A DNA stretch of 64,000 bases from Paenacidovorax monticola (GCF_014489595.1 NZ_CP060790.1:2666001-2730000), one strand, 5' to 3'. Counted from the first letter of the stretch, positions 8,153 through 16,864 are shown. The notes: a model not told the origin generated them from the sequence alone. Numbers and translations: made by a program.

Positions 8153-10099
8153 TCAGTCGCGCAGCAGGTCGGCCACGCGCGTGCGCAGCAGCGCGGGCTG
8201 CACCTCGGCAGGGCCGAGCGGGCGGCCCACGTTCAGGCCCACGCGGTTGAACATGCCGCGCCGGAACGGCCGCACCATGGCACCGCCCTGCTCGACGCGG
8301 CTGAAGAACGAGCCCCAGAGATTGGTCAGCGCCATGGGCACCACGGGGGCATGCACGCCGTCGGCCTGGGCCCGCTCGATGATCTTCATGATGCCGCCCC
8401 GGAACTCCTGCAGCTGCCCGTCGCGCGTGATGCCGCCCTCGGGGAAGATGGCGAGCAGGTCCCCTTCGCGCAGCACCTGGGCGGCGCGTTCGAACGCGGC
8501 CTCGTAGGCGCGCGGGTCCTCCTTCTGCGGCGCGATGGGGATCGCCTTGGCAAGCCGGAACAGCCAGCCCAGCACCGGGATGCGGAAGATGCGGTGGTCC
8601 ATGATGAAACAGATCGGGCGCGGGCTGGCGGCCATGAGCAGCACGGCGTCGACGAAGCTCACGTGGTTGCATGCCAGGATGGCGGGCCCCGTGGCGGGGA
8701 TGTGCTCGTCGCCCCGGATGCGGAAGCGGTAGACGAAGCGCGACGCCACCCAGGCCACGAAGCGCAGCAGGTACTCGGGCACGAGCAGGAAGATGTAGAA
8801 CGCCACCACCGCGTTGAGCAGTCCGATCGCCAGGAACACCTGCGGGATCGACAGGCCCAGCTTGAGCAAAACGCCCACGATCAACGAGCTCGCGATCATG
8901 AACAGCGCGTTCAGGATGTTGTTGGCCGCGATGATGCGCGCGCGGTGGCTGGGCTGCGAACGCAGCTGGATCAGCGCATACATCGGCACGCTGTACAGCC
9001 CCGCGAACAGCGAGAGCAGCGCCAGGTCGGCCATCACGCGCCAGTGCCGCGCCTGCGCGACGAAGTCGGCCGCATCGAAGCCCGCGGCGGGCGGCAGGCC
9101 GCGCGACGCGAAGTACAGGTCCACCGCGAACACGCTCATGCCGATGGCGCCGAGCGGCACGAGTCCGATCTCCACATGGCGCTTGGACAGCACCTCGCAC
9201 AGCAGCGAGCCGACGCCGATGCCGACCGAGAACACCACGAGCAGCAGCGAAGCCACCTGTTCGTTGCCGTGCAGCACGTCCTTGGCGAACGCGGGGAACA
9301 GGCTCAGGAACACGGCGCCGAAGAACCACATCCACGAGATGCCGAGCAGCGAGCGGAACACCACGATGTTCTCGTGCGCGAGCTTCAGGTTGCGCCAGGT
9401 CTCGGTGACCGGGTTCCAGTTGATCACCAGGTGGGGGTCGGTCGAGGGCGATGGCGGCACGGCCTGCGCGGTCGCGCGCCCCAGCAGCGCCAGCGCAAGG
9501 CAGGCCAGCGCGACATAGTGGTGGCCGACCTGCGGAACGGCCACCAGCAGCCCGCCCGCCACCTGGCCCAGCAGGATCGCGACGAAGGTGCCCATCTCGA
9601 CCATGCCGTTGCCGCCCGTCAGCTCGCGCTCGCTCAGGTGCTGGGGCAGGTAGGCGAACTTCACCGGGCCGAAGATCGTCGAGTGCAGGCCCATGAGGAA
9701 CACGCAGGCCAGCAGCACGGGCACGCTGGCAACCCAGAAGCCGTAGGCCGCGAACGCCATGATCGCGATCTCCAGGTTCTTCACGAAGCGGATCACGCGC
9801 GTCTTGTCGTACTTGTCGGTCGCCTGGCCCGCCGTGGCCGAAAACAGCAGGAACGGCAGGATGAACAGCGCCGCGATCACCAGGCCCGCCAGCGACGGCG
9901 GCAGCCACGCCAGCTGCAGCTGGTAGGTCACCATCACCGTGAACGCGAACTTGAACAGGTTGTCGTTGCCCGCGCCCAGGAACTGCGTCCAGAAGAACGG
10001 TGCGAAGCGGCGCTGGCGCAGCAGCGCGAACTGGTTGGGGTGCCCGGCGTCGTGCGGTGCGGTGGACGCGGGAACGGTTCCGGCCTGCTCCTGGCTCAT
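8153..10099 (-). CDS. LplT-like MFS permease fused to a PlsC-type acyltransferase
   Basis: The product is 648 aa in two parts. Residues about 25-430 form an MFS permease of the lysophospholipid transporter type (FFWTQFLGAGNDNLFK, TDKYDKTRVIRFVK, GPVKFAYLPQHL). Residues about 445-648 are a 1-acylglycerol-phosphate acyltransferase domain with NHVSFVD (the NHx4D-type catalytic motif), FPEGGITRDG (the FPEG motif) and VVPMAL. This resembles the LplT/Aas lysophospholipid flip-and-reacylate pathway minus the acyl-ACP synthetase domain. It starts at the ATG at 10099 with GGGAG upstream. The start overlaps the preceding CREST gene's stop by 4 nt (ATGA), so translation is likely coupled. Confidence 0.85.
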   Translation of the reverse strand: MSQEQAGTVPASTAPHDAGHPNQFALLRQRRFAPFFWTQFLGAGNDNLFKFAFTVMVTYQLQLAWLPPSLAGLVIAALFILPFLLFSATAGQATDKYDKTRVIRFVKNLEIAIMAFAAYGFWVASVPVLLACVFLMGLHSTIFGPVKFAYLPQHLSERELTGGNGMVEMGTFVAILLGQVAGGLLVAVPQVGHHYVALACLALALLGRATAQAVPPSPSTDPHLVINWNPVTETWRNLKLAHENIVVFRSLLGISWMWFFGAVFLSLFPAFAKDVLHGNEQVASLLLVVFSVGIGVGSLLCEVLSKRHVEIGLVPLGAIGMSVFAVDLYFASRGLPPAAGFDAADFVAQARHWRVMADLALLSLFAGLYSVPMYALIQLRSQPSHRARIIAANNILNALFMIASSLIVGVLLKLGLSIPQVFLAIGLLNAVVAFYIFLLVPEYLLRFVAWVASRFVYRFRIRGDEHIPATGPAILACNHVSFVDAVLLMAASPRPICFIMDHRIFRIPVLGWLFRLAKAIPIAPQKEDPRAYEAAFERAAQVLREGDLLAIFPEGGITRDGQLQEFRGGIMKIIERAQADGVHAPVVPMALTNLWGSFFSRVEQGGAMVRPFRRGMFNRVGLNVGRPLGPAEVQPALLRTRVADLLRD

Positions 10100-10940
10100 C
10101 TTGCTCTCCCTTGACGGATGGTGGACGCCTCTCGTGGAAATCGGGGCGAACTGGCGGCGATTGTGCCCTGGGGAGGCCCTGCCCGCAGCGCGGCGATCAC
10201 GGGCAGCGCCGCGCACGCCGCTACCAGATGCTTGAGGCTGTGGCCCGATACCCCGCCCTGCGTGGCGGCGAACACGGTGGCATCGCCCCACTCCAGCAGC
10301 TTGGCCAGCGCATAGAACGCGATCACCGCGCCCAGATGCAGCGCCAGCGCCCCGGCGCGCGGCGGCACGCAGGCCAGGGCCAGCACGGCCAGCACGGCCA
10401 GCATGCCCCGCCCTGCAGCAGCGCCCAGGGCAGCACGTTGCCGCTGGCGGCCCACAGGTACAACGTCCACGGCCCCGCTGCAAGCACGGCCAGGGCCACG
10501 GCCCAGGCACTGCGGTCGTCCACGCGCGTCTGCACCGCCAGGCCCAGCAGGCCCGCGAAGGCCACCGCCATGGCCAGCCGGTCCCAGACCAGGGTGGCGT
10601 CGTGCGGCGCCCCGTGGTACCAAGCCGAGGCCACGCCCGCACACGCGAGCCCCGCGAAGAACAGCCCCGACAACCCGCGCACGGCAGGCGGCAGCGTTGC
10701 GCGCCCGCACCGGGCCAGCGCCCAGGCGCCAGCCAGGGCGGCCGCCACGAAGCCGAGGTTGCTCAGCACGTCCATCGCATGCGGCAGGGCGCCCCAGGCG
10801 CGCTGGTCGGCGAAGGCGTGGTAGCCCGGCGGCTGCGCCACCGGCGGGCACAGCACCGCGAGCAGGGCCAGCAGTGCCATGCCGGCGTACAGCGCCCACC
10901 GCATGCGGGAGGGCCATGGGGACGAAGGGGTGGGGAGCAT
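10096..10940 (-). CDS. CREST/ceramidase-type integral membrane hydrolase, frameshifted
   Basis: The protein has seven or so hydrophobic segments and the CREST superfamily residues: Ser in HAMDVLSNLGF, His and Asp in SAWYHGAPHDATLVWDR, and an HxxxH pair in SGHSLKHL near the C-terminus. That set defines alkaline ceramidase, PAQR and Per1-like hydrolases. The N-terminal part (to LPWALLQGG) and the C-terminal part (from MLAVLAVLALA to the stop) lie in different frames. They join if one G is added to the run at 10406-10409, giving 281 aa with all CREST residues. The start at 10940 has AGGA upstream. It heads the three-gene operon and its stop overlaps the next start. Confidence 0.72.
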
Positions 10941-11040
10941 GCGCGGTCCTTGAAGGGAGTGGAGGAATGCCGCGCAGTGTGTGCGGCCATCCGCGCGAAT
11001 GGCATCGCATTCATCCACCGGAACGACGGAAATGCACCCT

Positions 11041-11061
11041 GGGTATCCATAATCGATACCC
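11041..11061. promoter_or_regulatory. Perfect inverted repeat abutting the XRE gene start
   Basis: GGGTATC, 7 nt, GATACCC ends exactly one base before the ATG at 11062. It contains CATAAT, a good -10 element, whose transcription start would fall at or next to the ATG; there is no ribosome binding site. This fits a leaderless, self-repressed gene. A close relative of the repeat is at 2119-2137. Confidence 0.6.
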
Positions 11062-11796
11062 ATGAGCACCACCGCCGACCTCGTTGCCGCCCTCAAGAAG
11101 GAACTCAAGACCGCGCAGATGACCTACGCCCAGCTCGCCCAGGCGCTGGGCATGGCGGAGTCGAGCGTCAAGCGCATGCTGTCCAAGGGCGACATGCCGC
11201 TGTCGCGCATCGACGCGATCTGCCGCGCGCTGGCGCTCGACTTCGCCGACCTCGCGCGGCGCGTGGCCGACAGCCAGCCCCTGCTGAAGGAGCTGAGTCA
11301 GGAACAGGAGAAGGCCGTGGTGGCCGACAAGAAGCTGCTGCTCATGGCCATCTGCGTGCTGAGCCAGTGGACGCTGGAGCAGGTGCTGGCCACCTACCGC
11401 CTGACCGAGGCTGAGGGCATCAAGTACCTGGCACAGCTCGACCGCATCGGCATCATCGAACTGCGGCCGCTCAACCGCTACCGCCTGAAGCTGGCCAAGA
11501 CCTTCCGCTGGCGCCCGCACGGCCCCGTCATGCACTACTTCCGCGACCACGCGCTGCTCGACTACTTCGCGGGCGGCTTCGACGGCCCCGGCGAGGGCGT
11601 GCTCATGGTGCACGGCACGATCAGCCGGGGCTTGGCGCCCGCCTTCCTGGAACGCATGCAGCGCGTGGCCCAGGACTTCGCGCAGCAGCACCTGGCCGAC
11701 CAGAAGCTGCCCGACCGCGAACGCGAGGGCTACACGCTGCTGCTGGCCATGCGCAGCTGGGAGTTCGAGGCCTTCACCGCGCTGCGCCGGCCCTGA
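11062..11796 (+). CDS. XRE-family helix-turn-helix regulator
   Basis: The product is 244 aa. The N-terminal HTH_3/XRE domain (about residues 6-60) contains MTYAQLAQALGMAESSVKRM, the recognition helix, and ends SRIDAICRALALDFADLA. The remaining 180 residues form a helical region (LLLMAICVLSQWTLEQVLATYRLTEAEGIKYLAQLDRIGIIEL) that I do not recognise; it may hold a second winged-helix-like or ligand domain. It is divergent from the CREST-permease operon across 121 bp. A perfect inverted repeat touching its start codon suggests autoregulation, and the divergent operon is a natural second target. Confidence 0.8.
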   Translation: MSTTADLVAALKKELKTAQMTYAQLAQALGMAESSVKRMLSKGDMPLSRIDAICRALALDFADLARRVADSQPLLKELSQEQEKAVVADKKLLLMAICVLSQWTLEQVLATYRLTEAEGIKYLAQLDRIGIIELRPLNRYRLKLAKTFRWRPHGPVMHYFRDHALLDYFAGGFDGPGEGVLMVHGTISRGLAPAFLERMQRVAQDFAQQHLADQKLPDREREGYTLLLAMRSWEFEAFTALRRP

Positions 11797-11900
11797 AGGT
11801 GCTGCCGCATGGATGGCGGCCCAGCCATCCCTGGCGGGTGCCAAAGGCGCGCCATGCCGCCTGGCCACGCCCGGCTCCGCAGGCGCATCCGGTCTGCCTG

Positions 11901-11929
11901 TTGACCTTTTTAAATGAATTAACTATTCT
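11901..11929 (+). promoter_or_regulatory. Sigma-70-type promoter of the TetR operon
   Basis: TTGACC, then a 17-nt spacer, then TATTCT, 39 nt before the TetR start codon. The surrounding 60 bp (11905-11965) are almost pure A/T with TTAAA and TTTAAA repeats, in sharp contrast to the coding DNA. This would be the natural place for the TetR protein to bind, though I see no single clean palindrome. Confidence 0.65.
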
Positions 11930-11967
11930 TTAAATAAGAAATTTCTCTTTTTTAAAGAAAGAAATTA

Positions 11968-12795
11968 ATGAAAACCACCCGCTCGCAGCAGGAGCAGACG
12001 CGCCGCCAGATCGTGGCCAGTGCCGTGGACCTCATGACGCGCCAGGGCTTCGACGGCACGACCATGAAGGACATCGCGCGCGCCGCCGGCATCGGCGACG
12101 CCACGATCTACAAGTACTTCCCCACCAAGGACCGCATCGTGCTCGGCTACTTCGACGAGGTGGTGCACGCAGCGCTGGCCGATACGCTGGCCACGCCCGG
12201 GCTGGTGGCGTACGGCCTGCAGGAGAAGCTGCAGCGCCTCACCGACGCCGTGCTCGAACGCCTGCTGGCCGACCGCGAGTTCGTGGCCGAGGCGCGCGCC
12301 GTGACCCGCCGCGCGCCGCTCGCGCTGCTGAGCGAGCCCTTTGCCGCGCGCCGCGCGCTGCGCGAGGCGGTGGCGAGCTTCCTCGACGCCGCCGAGGCCT
12401 CGGGCGAGATCGAGCCCTGCGACTTCAAGGGCCTGGCCGGCGGCCTCTACACCGACTACCTCGCGGGCGTGGTGGCCTACTGGCTGGCCGACGAGTCCGA
12501 GGGCTTTGCCGACACCGCGCAGCTCGTGGACCTGTCGCTGGCCATGCTCGTGCTCGTGCTGCGCGCGGGCCTGGTGAACCGGCTGATGCAGCTCGGCGGC
12601 TTCGTGCTGCGCAGCCAGATGGCCCGCATGCTGCAGCACGGCAGCGGCCTGCTGGGCATGCTGCAGATGGCGAGCCACACGCTGGAATGCGAGGCGGCGG
12701 CCCCACGGCGGCGCACCGCCCCGCCGCCGCCCGAGTCTCCCGCCGCCAAGCCACGCAAGCCCCGCGCCCCCCGATCCCCCAAGGCCGCAGCATGA
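11968..12795 (+). CDS. TetR-family transcriptional regulator
   Basis: The product is 275 aa, long for a TetR protein. The N-terminal HTH (about residues 10-58) is typical: RQIVASAVDLMTRQGFDG, then MKDIARAAGIGDATIYKYFP and KDRIVLGYF. A helical ligand domain follows. The last 35 residues are a Pro/Arg/Lys/Ala-rich tail (RRRTAPPPPESPAAKPRKP) of low complexity. The gene is preceded by an AT-rich promoter and overlaps the DUF2867 gene by ATGA, so regulator and targets share one transcript and autoregulation is likely. The ligand is unknown. Confidence 0.88.
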   Translation: MKTTRSQQEQTRRQIVASAVDLMTRQGFDGTTMKDIARAAGIGDATIYKYFPTKDRIVLGYFDEVVHAALADTLATPGLVAYGLQEKLQRLTDAVLERLLADREFVAEARAVTRRAPLALLSEPFAARRALREAVASFLDAAEASGEIEPCDFKGLAGGLYTDYLAGVVAYWLADESEGFADTAQLVDLSLAMLVLVLRAGLVNRLMQLGGFVLRSQMARMLQHGSGLLGMLQMASHTLECEAAAPRRRTAPPPPESPAAKPRKPRAPRSPKAAA

Positions 12796-13337
12796 GCCCG
12801 CACGTCACCATCACCACCCTGCCTCAGCCCAGCGTGATCCACGCCGCCCTGCCCGGCGCGCATTTCTGGGACGCCTATGCCGCGCCCGACCCGGCCCCCG
12901 AGGCCAGCGCGCTGCAGGCCTGGCTCGACCTCGCGGTCCGCACGCCGGGCTGGACCCGGCGCCTCATGGCCCTGCGCAACCGGCTGGTGCGGCTCGTGGG
13001 CCTGCAGGACCTGGGCCAGCTCGACGGAGGCCTGGGCGCCGGGCGCCCCCAGGCCGCGCGCTACCGCGTGGGCGATCGCGTGGGGATCTTCACCATCCGC
13101 CACCTCGACGCGCGCGAGGTCGTCATGGGCCAGGACGACAAGCACCTGGACGTGCAGGTCTCCCTGTGCAAACGCGAGCAGGACGGCCGCAGCGTGGTCG
13201 TGCTGGGCACCGTGGTCCATGTGCACAACACGCTGGGCCATGCCTACATGGCGGTGGTCAAGCCCTTCCACCGCCGCATCGTGCGCGCCATGCTCGCGCG
13301 CATGCCGCTGCCGGCCGCGGACCATGGCCCGCGCTGA
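12792..13337 (+). CDS. DUF2867-like protein
   Basis: The product is 181 aa. The start ATG at 12792 shares four bases with the TetR stop, indicating translational coupling. The core reads FWDAYAAP, LMALRNRLVRLVGL, YRVGDRVGIFTIRHLDAREVVMGQDDKHLDVQVSL and ends VHVHNTLGHAYMAVVKPFHRRIVRAMLAR, which fits the DUF2867 family as I remember it. No signal peptide or membrane segment is evident. Function is not established. It sits between a TetR regulator and an ABC1 kinase-like gene in one operon, and its end overlaps the next start by 14 nt. Confidence 0.75.
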   Translation: MSPHVTITTLPQPSVIHAALPGAHFWDAYAAPDPAPEASALQAWLDLAVRTPGWTRRLMALRNRLVRLVGLQDLGQLDGGLGAGRPQAARYRVGDRVGIFTIRHLDAREVVMGQDDKHLDVQVSLCKREQDGRSVVVLGTVVHVHNTLGHAYMAVVKPFHRRIVRAMLARMPLPAADHGPR

Positions 13338-14711
13338 CGCGCCGCGCACGGGCGCGCTCGCACGCGGCGCCATCACGGGACTGGCCGCCACGCGCATCGG
13401 CATGGCCCACATGGGCCACCGCCTGCGCGCGAGCGCGGCCACGCAGGACGCGGAGCGCCAGACGCGGCACGAGGCCGAACTGGGCCGCATCCTCTTCCAG
13501 GCGCTGGGCCAGCTGCGCGGCACGGCCCTCAAGGTGTCGCAGCTGCTGAGCATGGACACCACGCTGCTGCCCGAGGGCGTGCGCCGCGAACTCGCGCGCG
13601 CCTGCCACCAGGCGCTGCCGCTCAACCGCGCGCTCGTGGGCCGCGTGTTCCGCCAGTCGTTCGGGCAGGAGCCCGAGGCGCTGTTCGCGCAGTTCGAGCC
13701 CCAGGCCTTCGCGGCGGCGAGCCTGGGCCAGGTGCACCGTGCGCGGCTGGATGGCCACGGCGCCGTGGCCGTGAAAGTGCAGTACCCGGGCATCGCCGCC
13801 ACCATCGCATCGGACATGCGCCTGCTGCGCGCGGCGCTCAAGGCCCTGGGCCAGGGCGTGCTGCCGCTGCCCGAGCCCCCCGTGGTGGAGCGTGTGCTGC
13901 AGGAGATCGAGGCCACGCTGCACCGCGAGGTGGACTATCTGCACGAGGCACAGCAGCTCGCCTGGTTCGCGGACCACGCCACGCTGCCCGGCGTGGTGAT
14001 TCCGCGCCCCGTGGCATCGCACACGCGCGCCCAGGTGCTCACGCTCGACCATGTCGAAGGCCTGCACCTCGACGCCTGGCTGCAAGGCGCGCCATCCCAG
14101 GCCCTGCGCGACGCGGCGGGCCAGCGCCTGTTCGACTGGTTCCTGCACTGCGCCTTCGGCCTGGGCCAGCTGCACGCCGACCTGCATCCGGGCAACGTGC
14201 TGTTCCTGCCCGACGGCCGCATCGGCATGCTGGATTTCGGCTGCACGCGCGCGCTCTCGGCCGGCTTCCGTGCGGACCTCGCCCGCGCCTGGTCGGCCGT
14301 GCTGCGCCCCGAAGGCCCCGACCGCAACCAGCACCTGCTGGCCGCGTACCGCGCGCTGGGCCTGCTGGCGCCGTCGCTCGACCAGGCCACCTTCACGCGC
14401 GAACTGCTGCCCGTGCTCACGCCCATGCTGGACTGGCAGGTGCAGCCGCTGCGCACGCCGCGCTTCGACTTCGCGCACAAGACGGCGCCCCAGCACCCGC
14501 GCCCGCGCAGCAGCGCCTGCTGGCGGACCACCTTGCGGGCATGCCGCCCGAAATGCCGGCCTTCGAGCGCGCCTGGATGGGCCTCATGCACCTGCTCACC
14601 CGCCTGGGCGCGCGCGTGGACACCGCCAACCGCTGGATCGCGCCACCGCCCGCGCTGACCCCGCCGAAACACGCTGACACAAAGCTTCGCCCAACACCTA
14701 CAGACGCTTGA
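13324..14711 (+). CDS. ABC1/AarF/UbiB-type kinase-like protein, frameshifted
   Basis: The N-terminal 390 residues carry the atypical ABC1 kinase signatures: LKVSQLLSMD (the KxGQ-like motif), AAASLGQVHRA (the Ala-rich loop), AVKVQYPG with the conserved lysine, QLHADLHPGNVLF (catalytic loop) and IGMLDFG (metal-binding DFG). After FDFAHKTAP the frame breaks. A frame offset by one base continues LLADHLAGMPPEMPAFERAW...LLTRLGARVDTANRW to a stop at 14709-14711. Adding one C to the C4 run at 14488-14491 restores a 462-aa protein. Family members support ubiquinone biosynthesis or lipid homeostasis. It ends the TetR-DUF2867 operon, which is not the usual ubiB context. Confidence 0.8.
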
Positions 14712-14771
14712 CGTGGCGTGGTCAAGATGGGTTCATCGGCTCCGTACATGGGCCTTTTTGTGGAGACCATC

Positions 14772-15167
14772 ATGACCCGAACCCTCTTCGCCTCCGCCAC
14801 CCTTGTCCTGGCGTCGCTGGGAACGCTGCCCGCCGCGCAGGCGGGCCCCAACGCCGCGGTCGTCGTCCAGACCGGCACCCCCATGATGGCGGTGCAGTAC
14901 GGGCCGCCGCCCCCACCGCGCTACGAGACCATGCCCGGCCCGCGCCGAGGCATGGTCTGGGTCGAAGGCCACTGGGAATGGCGCGGCCACCGGCATGTGT
15001 GGGTGGACGGCTACTGGGTGCGCGCGCGCCCCGGCTACCACTACCGCCAGCCCGTATGGGTGGACCGCGGCGGGCGCTGGGAGTGGCGGCGCGGCGGCTG
15101 GGACCGCGATGGCGACGGCGTGCCCAACCGCTACGACCGCCGCCCCGACAACCCCTATCGCCGCTAG
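14772..15167 (+). CDS. YXWGXW-repeat exported protein
   Basis: The 131-aa precursor has a signal peptide ([25 protein letters not shown]). The mature region repeats a Trp/Tyr-rich unit: [23 protein letters not shown], then [28 protein letters not shown]. This is the YXWGXW / WXXGXW pattern common in proteobacterial envelope proteins of unknown function. The C-terminus [19 protein letters not shown] resembles a calcium-binding type-3 thrombospondin loop. Start ATG at 14772 with GGAG 7 nt upstream. It is a single gene with no obvious operon partner. Confidence 0.8.
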   Translation: MTRTLFASATLVLASLGTLPAAQAGPNAAVVVQTGTPMMAVQYGPPPPPRYETMPGPRRGMVWVEGHWEWRGHRHVWVDGYWVRARPGYHYRQPVWVDRGGRWEWRRGGWDRDGDGVPNRYDRRPDNPYRR

Positions 15168-15242
15168 CGGCGGGAGCAGCATTAGCGCATTTCGCCGGGC
15201 ATTAGCGCACCGTGCGCCGCTGGCCCGGCCACAATGAGCACC

Positions 15243-15434
15243 GCAGGAGAGCGGGCGGCCCGGCCGCCCCACCGAAGGCGCAAACTCCCATACACGCTCA
15301 GGTTCCGTACTGCACCCAACATTCATGCCGTCTGGAGAGCCGCCACCCACGCGTGGCGCACCGAAGGAGCAAGCCGCACGCCCGCACCGGGCGGTTGGCG
15401 AATCTCTCAGGTACCAAGGACAGGGGGAGCGGCA
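15243..15434 (+). promoter_or_regulatory. Tandem glycine riboswitch
   Basis: Two aptamers lie in series ahead of dadA. The first (about 15244-15315) has GGAGAG, CACCGAAGGCGCAA and a degenerate CGCTCAGG-x-x-CCG closing part. The second (about 15331-15430) has the classic elements in order: GGAGAG, GCACCGAAGGAGCAA, a variable stem, AATCTCTCAGGTACCAAGG and ACAGGGGGAGC. The tandem arrangement with a short linker is the hallmark of this class. A GC-rich stem (GGCAGCTGCG...GCCGGCTGC) directly behind it may be the expression platform. Confidence 0.9.
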
Positions 15435-15459
15435 GCTGCGCGGGAGCGCCGGCTGCACG

Positions 15460-15514
15460 CTATTGATTCGATAGCTGCCTGCGCTCACCCGTTCAGCGCT
15501 TTCACCTGAAAAGG
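15460..15514 (+). repeat. Short dispersed repeat, copy 2
   Basis: ATTGATTCGATAGCTGCCTG, GCGCT, a short loop and CAGCGCT followed by a weakly similar tail. It shares the A-TAGCT-x-x-C-x-GCGCT...AGCGCT layout with 125-185 and 19662-19721. Here it fills the leader between the glycine riboswitch and the dadA start, so it could affect the riboswitch output. This is the most diverged copy. Confidence 0.45.
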
Positions 15515-15523
15515 CTTGAAACC

Positions 15524-16864
15524 ATGCGCGTGATCGTTCTCGGCGCCGGCTTGCTCGGCGTCACTTCTGCCTACTTCCTCCAGCAACGCGGCCACGAGGT
15601 CACCGTGATCGACCGCCAGGCGACGCCCGGCGCGGAGACCAGCTTCGCCAACGGCGGCCAGATCTCGGTGAGCCATGCCGAGCCCTGGGCCAATCCGAGC
15701 GCACCGCTCAAGGTGCTGCAGTGGCTGGGCCGGGAGGACGCGCCGCTGCTCTTTCGCCTGCGGCCGGACCTGCGCCAGTGGCTCTGGGGCCTGTCGTTCC
15801 TGCGCAACTGCACGCCCGCGCGCACGCGCCACAACATCGAGCAGATCGTGCGCCTGGGCACCTACAGCCGCGACACGCTGCAGCAGCTGCGCCGCGACAC
15901 GGGCATCCAGTACGACCAGCGCACGCAGGGCATCCTGCATTTCTACACCAACCCCAAGGAATTCGACGGCGCCCAGGGCCCGGCCGAACAGATGCGCCGG
16001 CTGGGCTGCGAACGCCGCGTGATCAGCGCCGACGAGGCCGTGCGCATCGAGCCCGCGCTGGCCCACATCCGCCCGCAGCTGGCGGGCGCCACGTACACGG
16101 AGGCCGATGAATCGGGCGATGCCAACCAGTTCACGCGCGAACTCGCGCGCCTGGCCGCCGAGGCCGGCGTGCAGTTCCGCATGGGCCACACCATCACGGC
16201 GCTGCGCGAGGCGGGCGGCCGTATCGACCACGTGGAGGCGACCAACGCCGAGGGCCGGTTCGAGCGCATCCGGGGCGACGCCTACGTGCTCGCGCTGGGC
16301 TCGTTCAGCCCGCTGCTGGCGCAGCCGCTGGGCATCGGCCTGCCCATCTACCCGGCGAAGGGCTATTCGGTCACGCTGCCCGTGAAGAACGCACACCGGG
16401 CTTACGAGGCCAGCCTCACCGACGACGAATACAAGCTCGTGTTCTCGCGCTACACGCGCGCGGCCGGCAGCGATGGCCAGCCGGGCCGCGACGTGCTGCG
16501 CATCGCGGGCACGGCCGAGCTCAACGGCTACGACCGCCACCTGAACCCGGTGCGCTGCGAGGCCATCGTGCGGCGCGTGGAGGAACTCTTCCCCGGTGCG
16601 GGCGACATTGCGCAGGCCCAGTTCTGGACCGGCCTGCGCCCGGCCACGCCGAGCAACGTGCCGCTGATCGGCGGCTCGCGCCTGGCCAACCTGTTCCTCA
16701 ACACGGGCCACGGCACGCTGGGCTGGACGCACGCCTGCGGCTCGGGCAAGGCGCTGGCCGACATCGTGAGCGGCCGCGTGCCCGAGGTGGACTTCGCGTT
16801 CACGGGCGGCCGGGGCCGCACGGCTCAGGCCGGGTCGGTGAACACCGTGAGCACGCCCGTATAG
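15524..16864 (+). CDS. dadA: D-amino acid dehydrogenase (FAD, DadA-type)
   Basis: The product is 446 aa. It opens with the Rossmann FAD site VIVLGAGLLGVTSAYFLQQRGHEV, followed by TSFANGGQISVSHAEPWANP, a DadA family marker. It ends with the FAD-closing segment TGLRPATPSNVPLIGG and NLFLNTGHGTLGWTHACGSG. It deaminates D-amino acids to 2-oxo acids and passes electrons to the respiratory chain at the inner membrane. The glycine riboswitch upstream implies control by glycine, so glycine or a metabolite linked to it may be a physiological substrate. Its last 40 nt overlap the convergent FIST gene, which adds a 20-residue tail beyond the usual end. Confidence 0.9.
   Translation: MRVIVLGAGLLGVTSAYFLQQRGHEVTVIDRQATPGAETSFANGGQISVSHAEPWANPSAPLKVLQWLGREDAPLLFRLRPDLRQWLWGLSFLRNCTPARTRHNIEQIVRLGTYSRDTLQQLRRDTGIQYDQRTQGILHFYTNPKEFDGAQGPAEQMRRLGCERRVISADEAVRIEPALAHIRPQLAGATYTEADESGDANQFTRELARLAAEAGVQFRMGHTITALREAGGRIDHVEATNAEGRFERIRGDAYVLALGSFSPLLAQPLGIGLPIYPAKGYSVTLPVKNAHRAYEASLTDDEYKLVFSRYTRAAGSDGQPGRDVLRIAGTAELNGYDRHLNPVRCEAIVRRVEELFPGAGDIAQAQFWTGLRPATPSNVPLIGGSRLANLFLNTGHGTLGWTHACGSGKALADIVSGRVPEVDFAFTGGRGRTAQAGSVNTVSTPV

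Noticed and set aside
7823..10114. A long plus-strand frame opposite the permease-acyltransferase
   Set aside because: Shadow; the minus strand encodes complete PlsC and MFS motifs.
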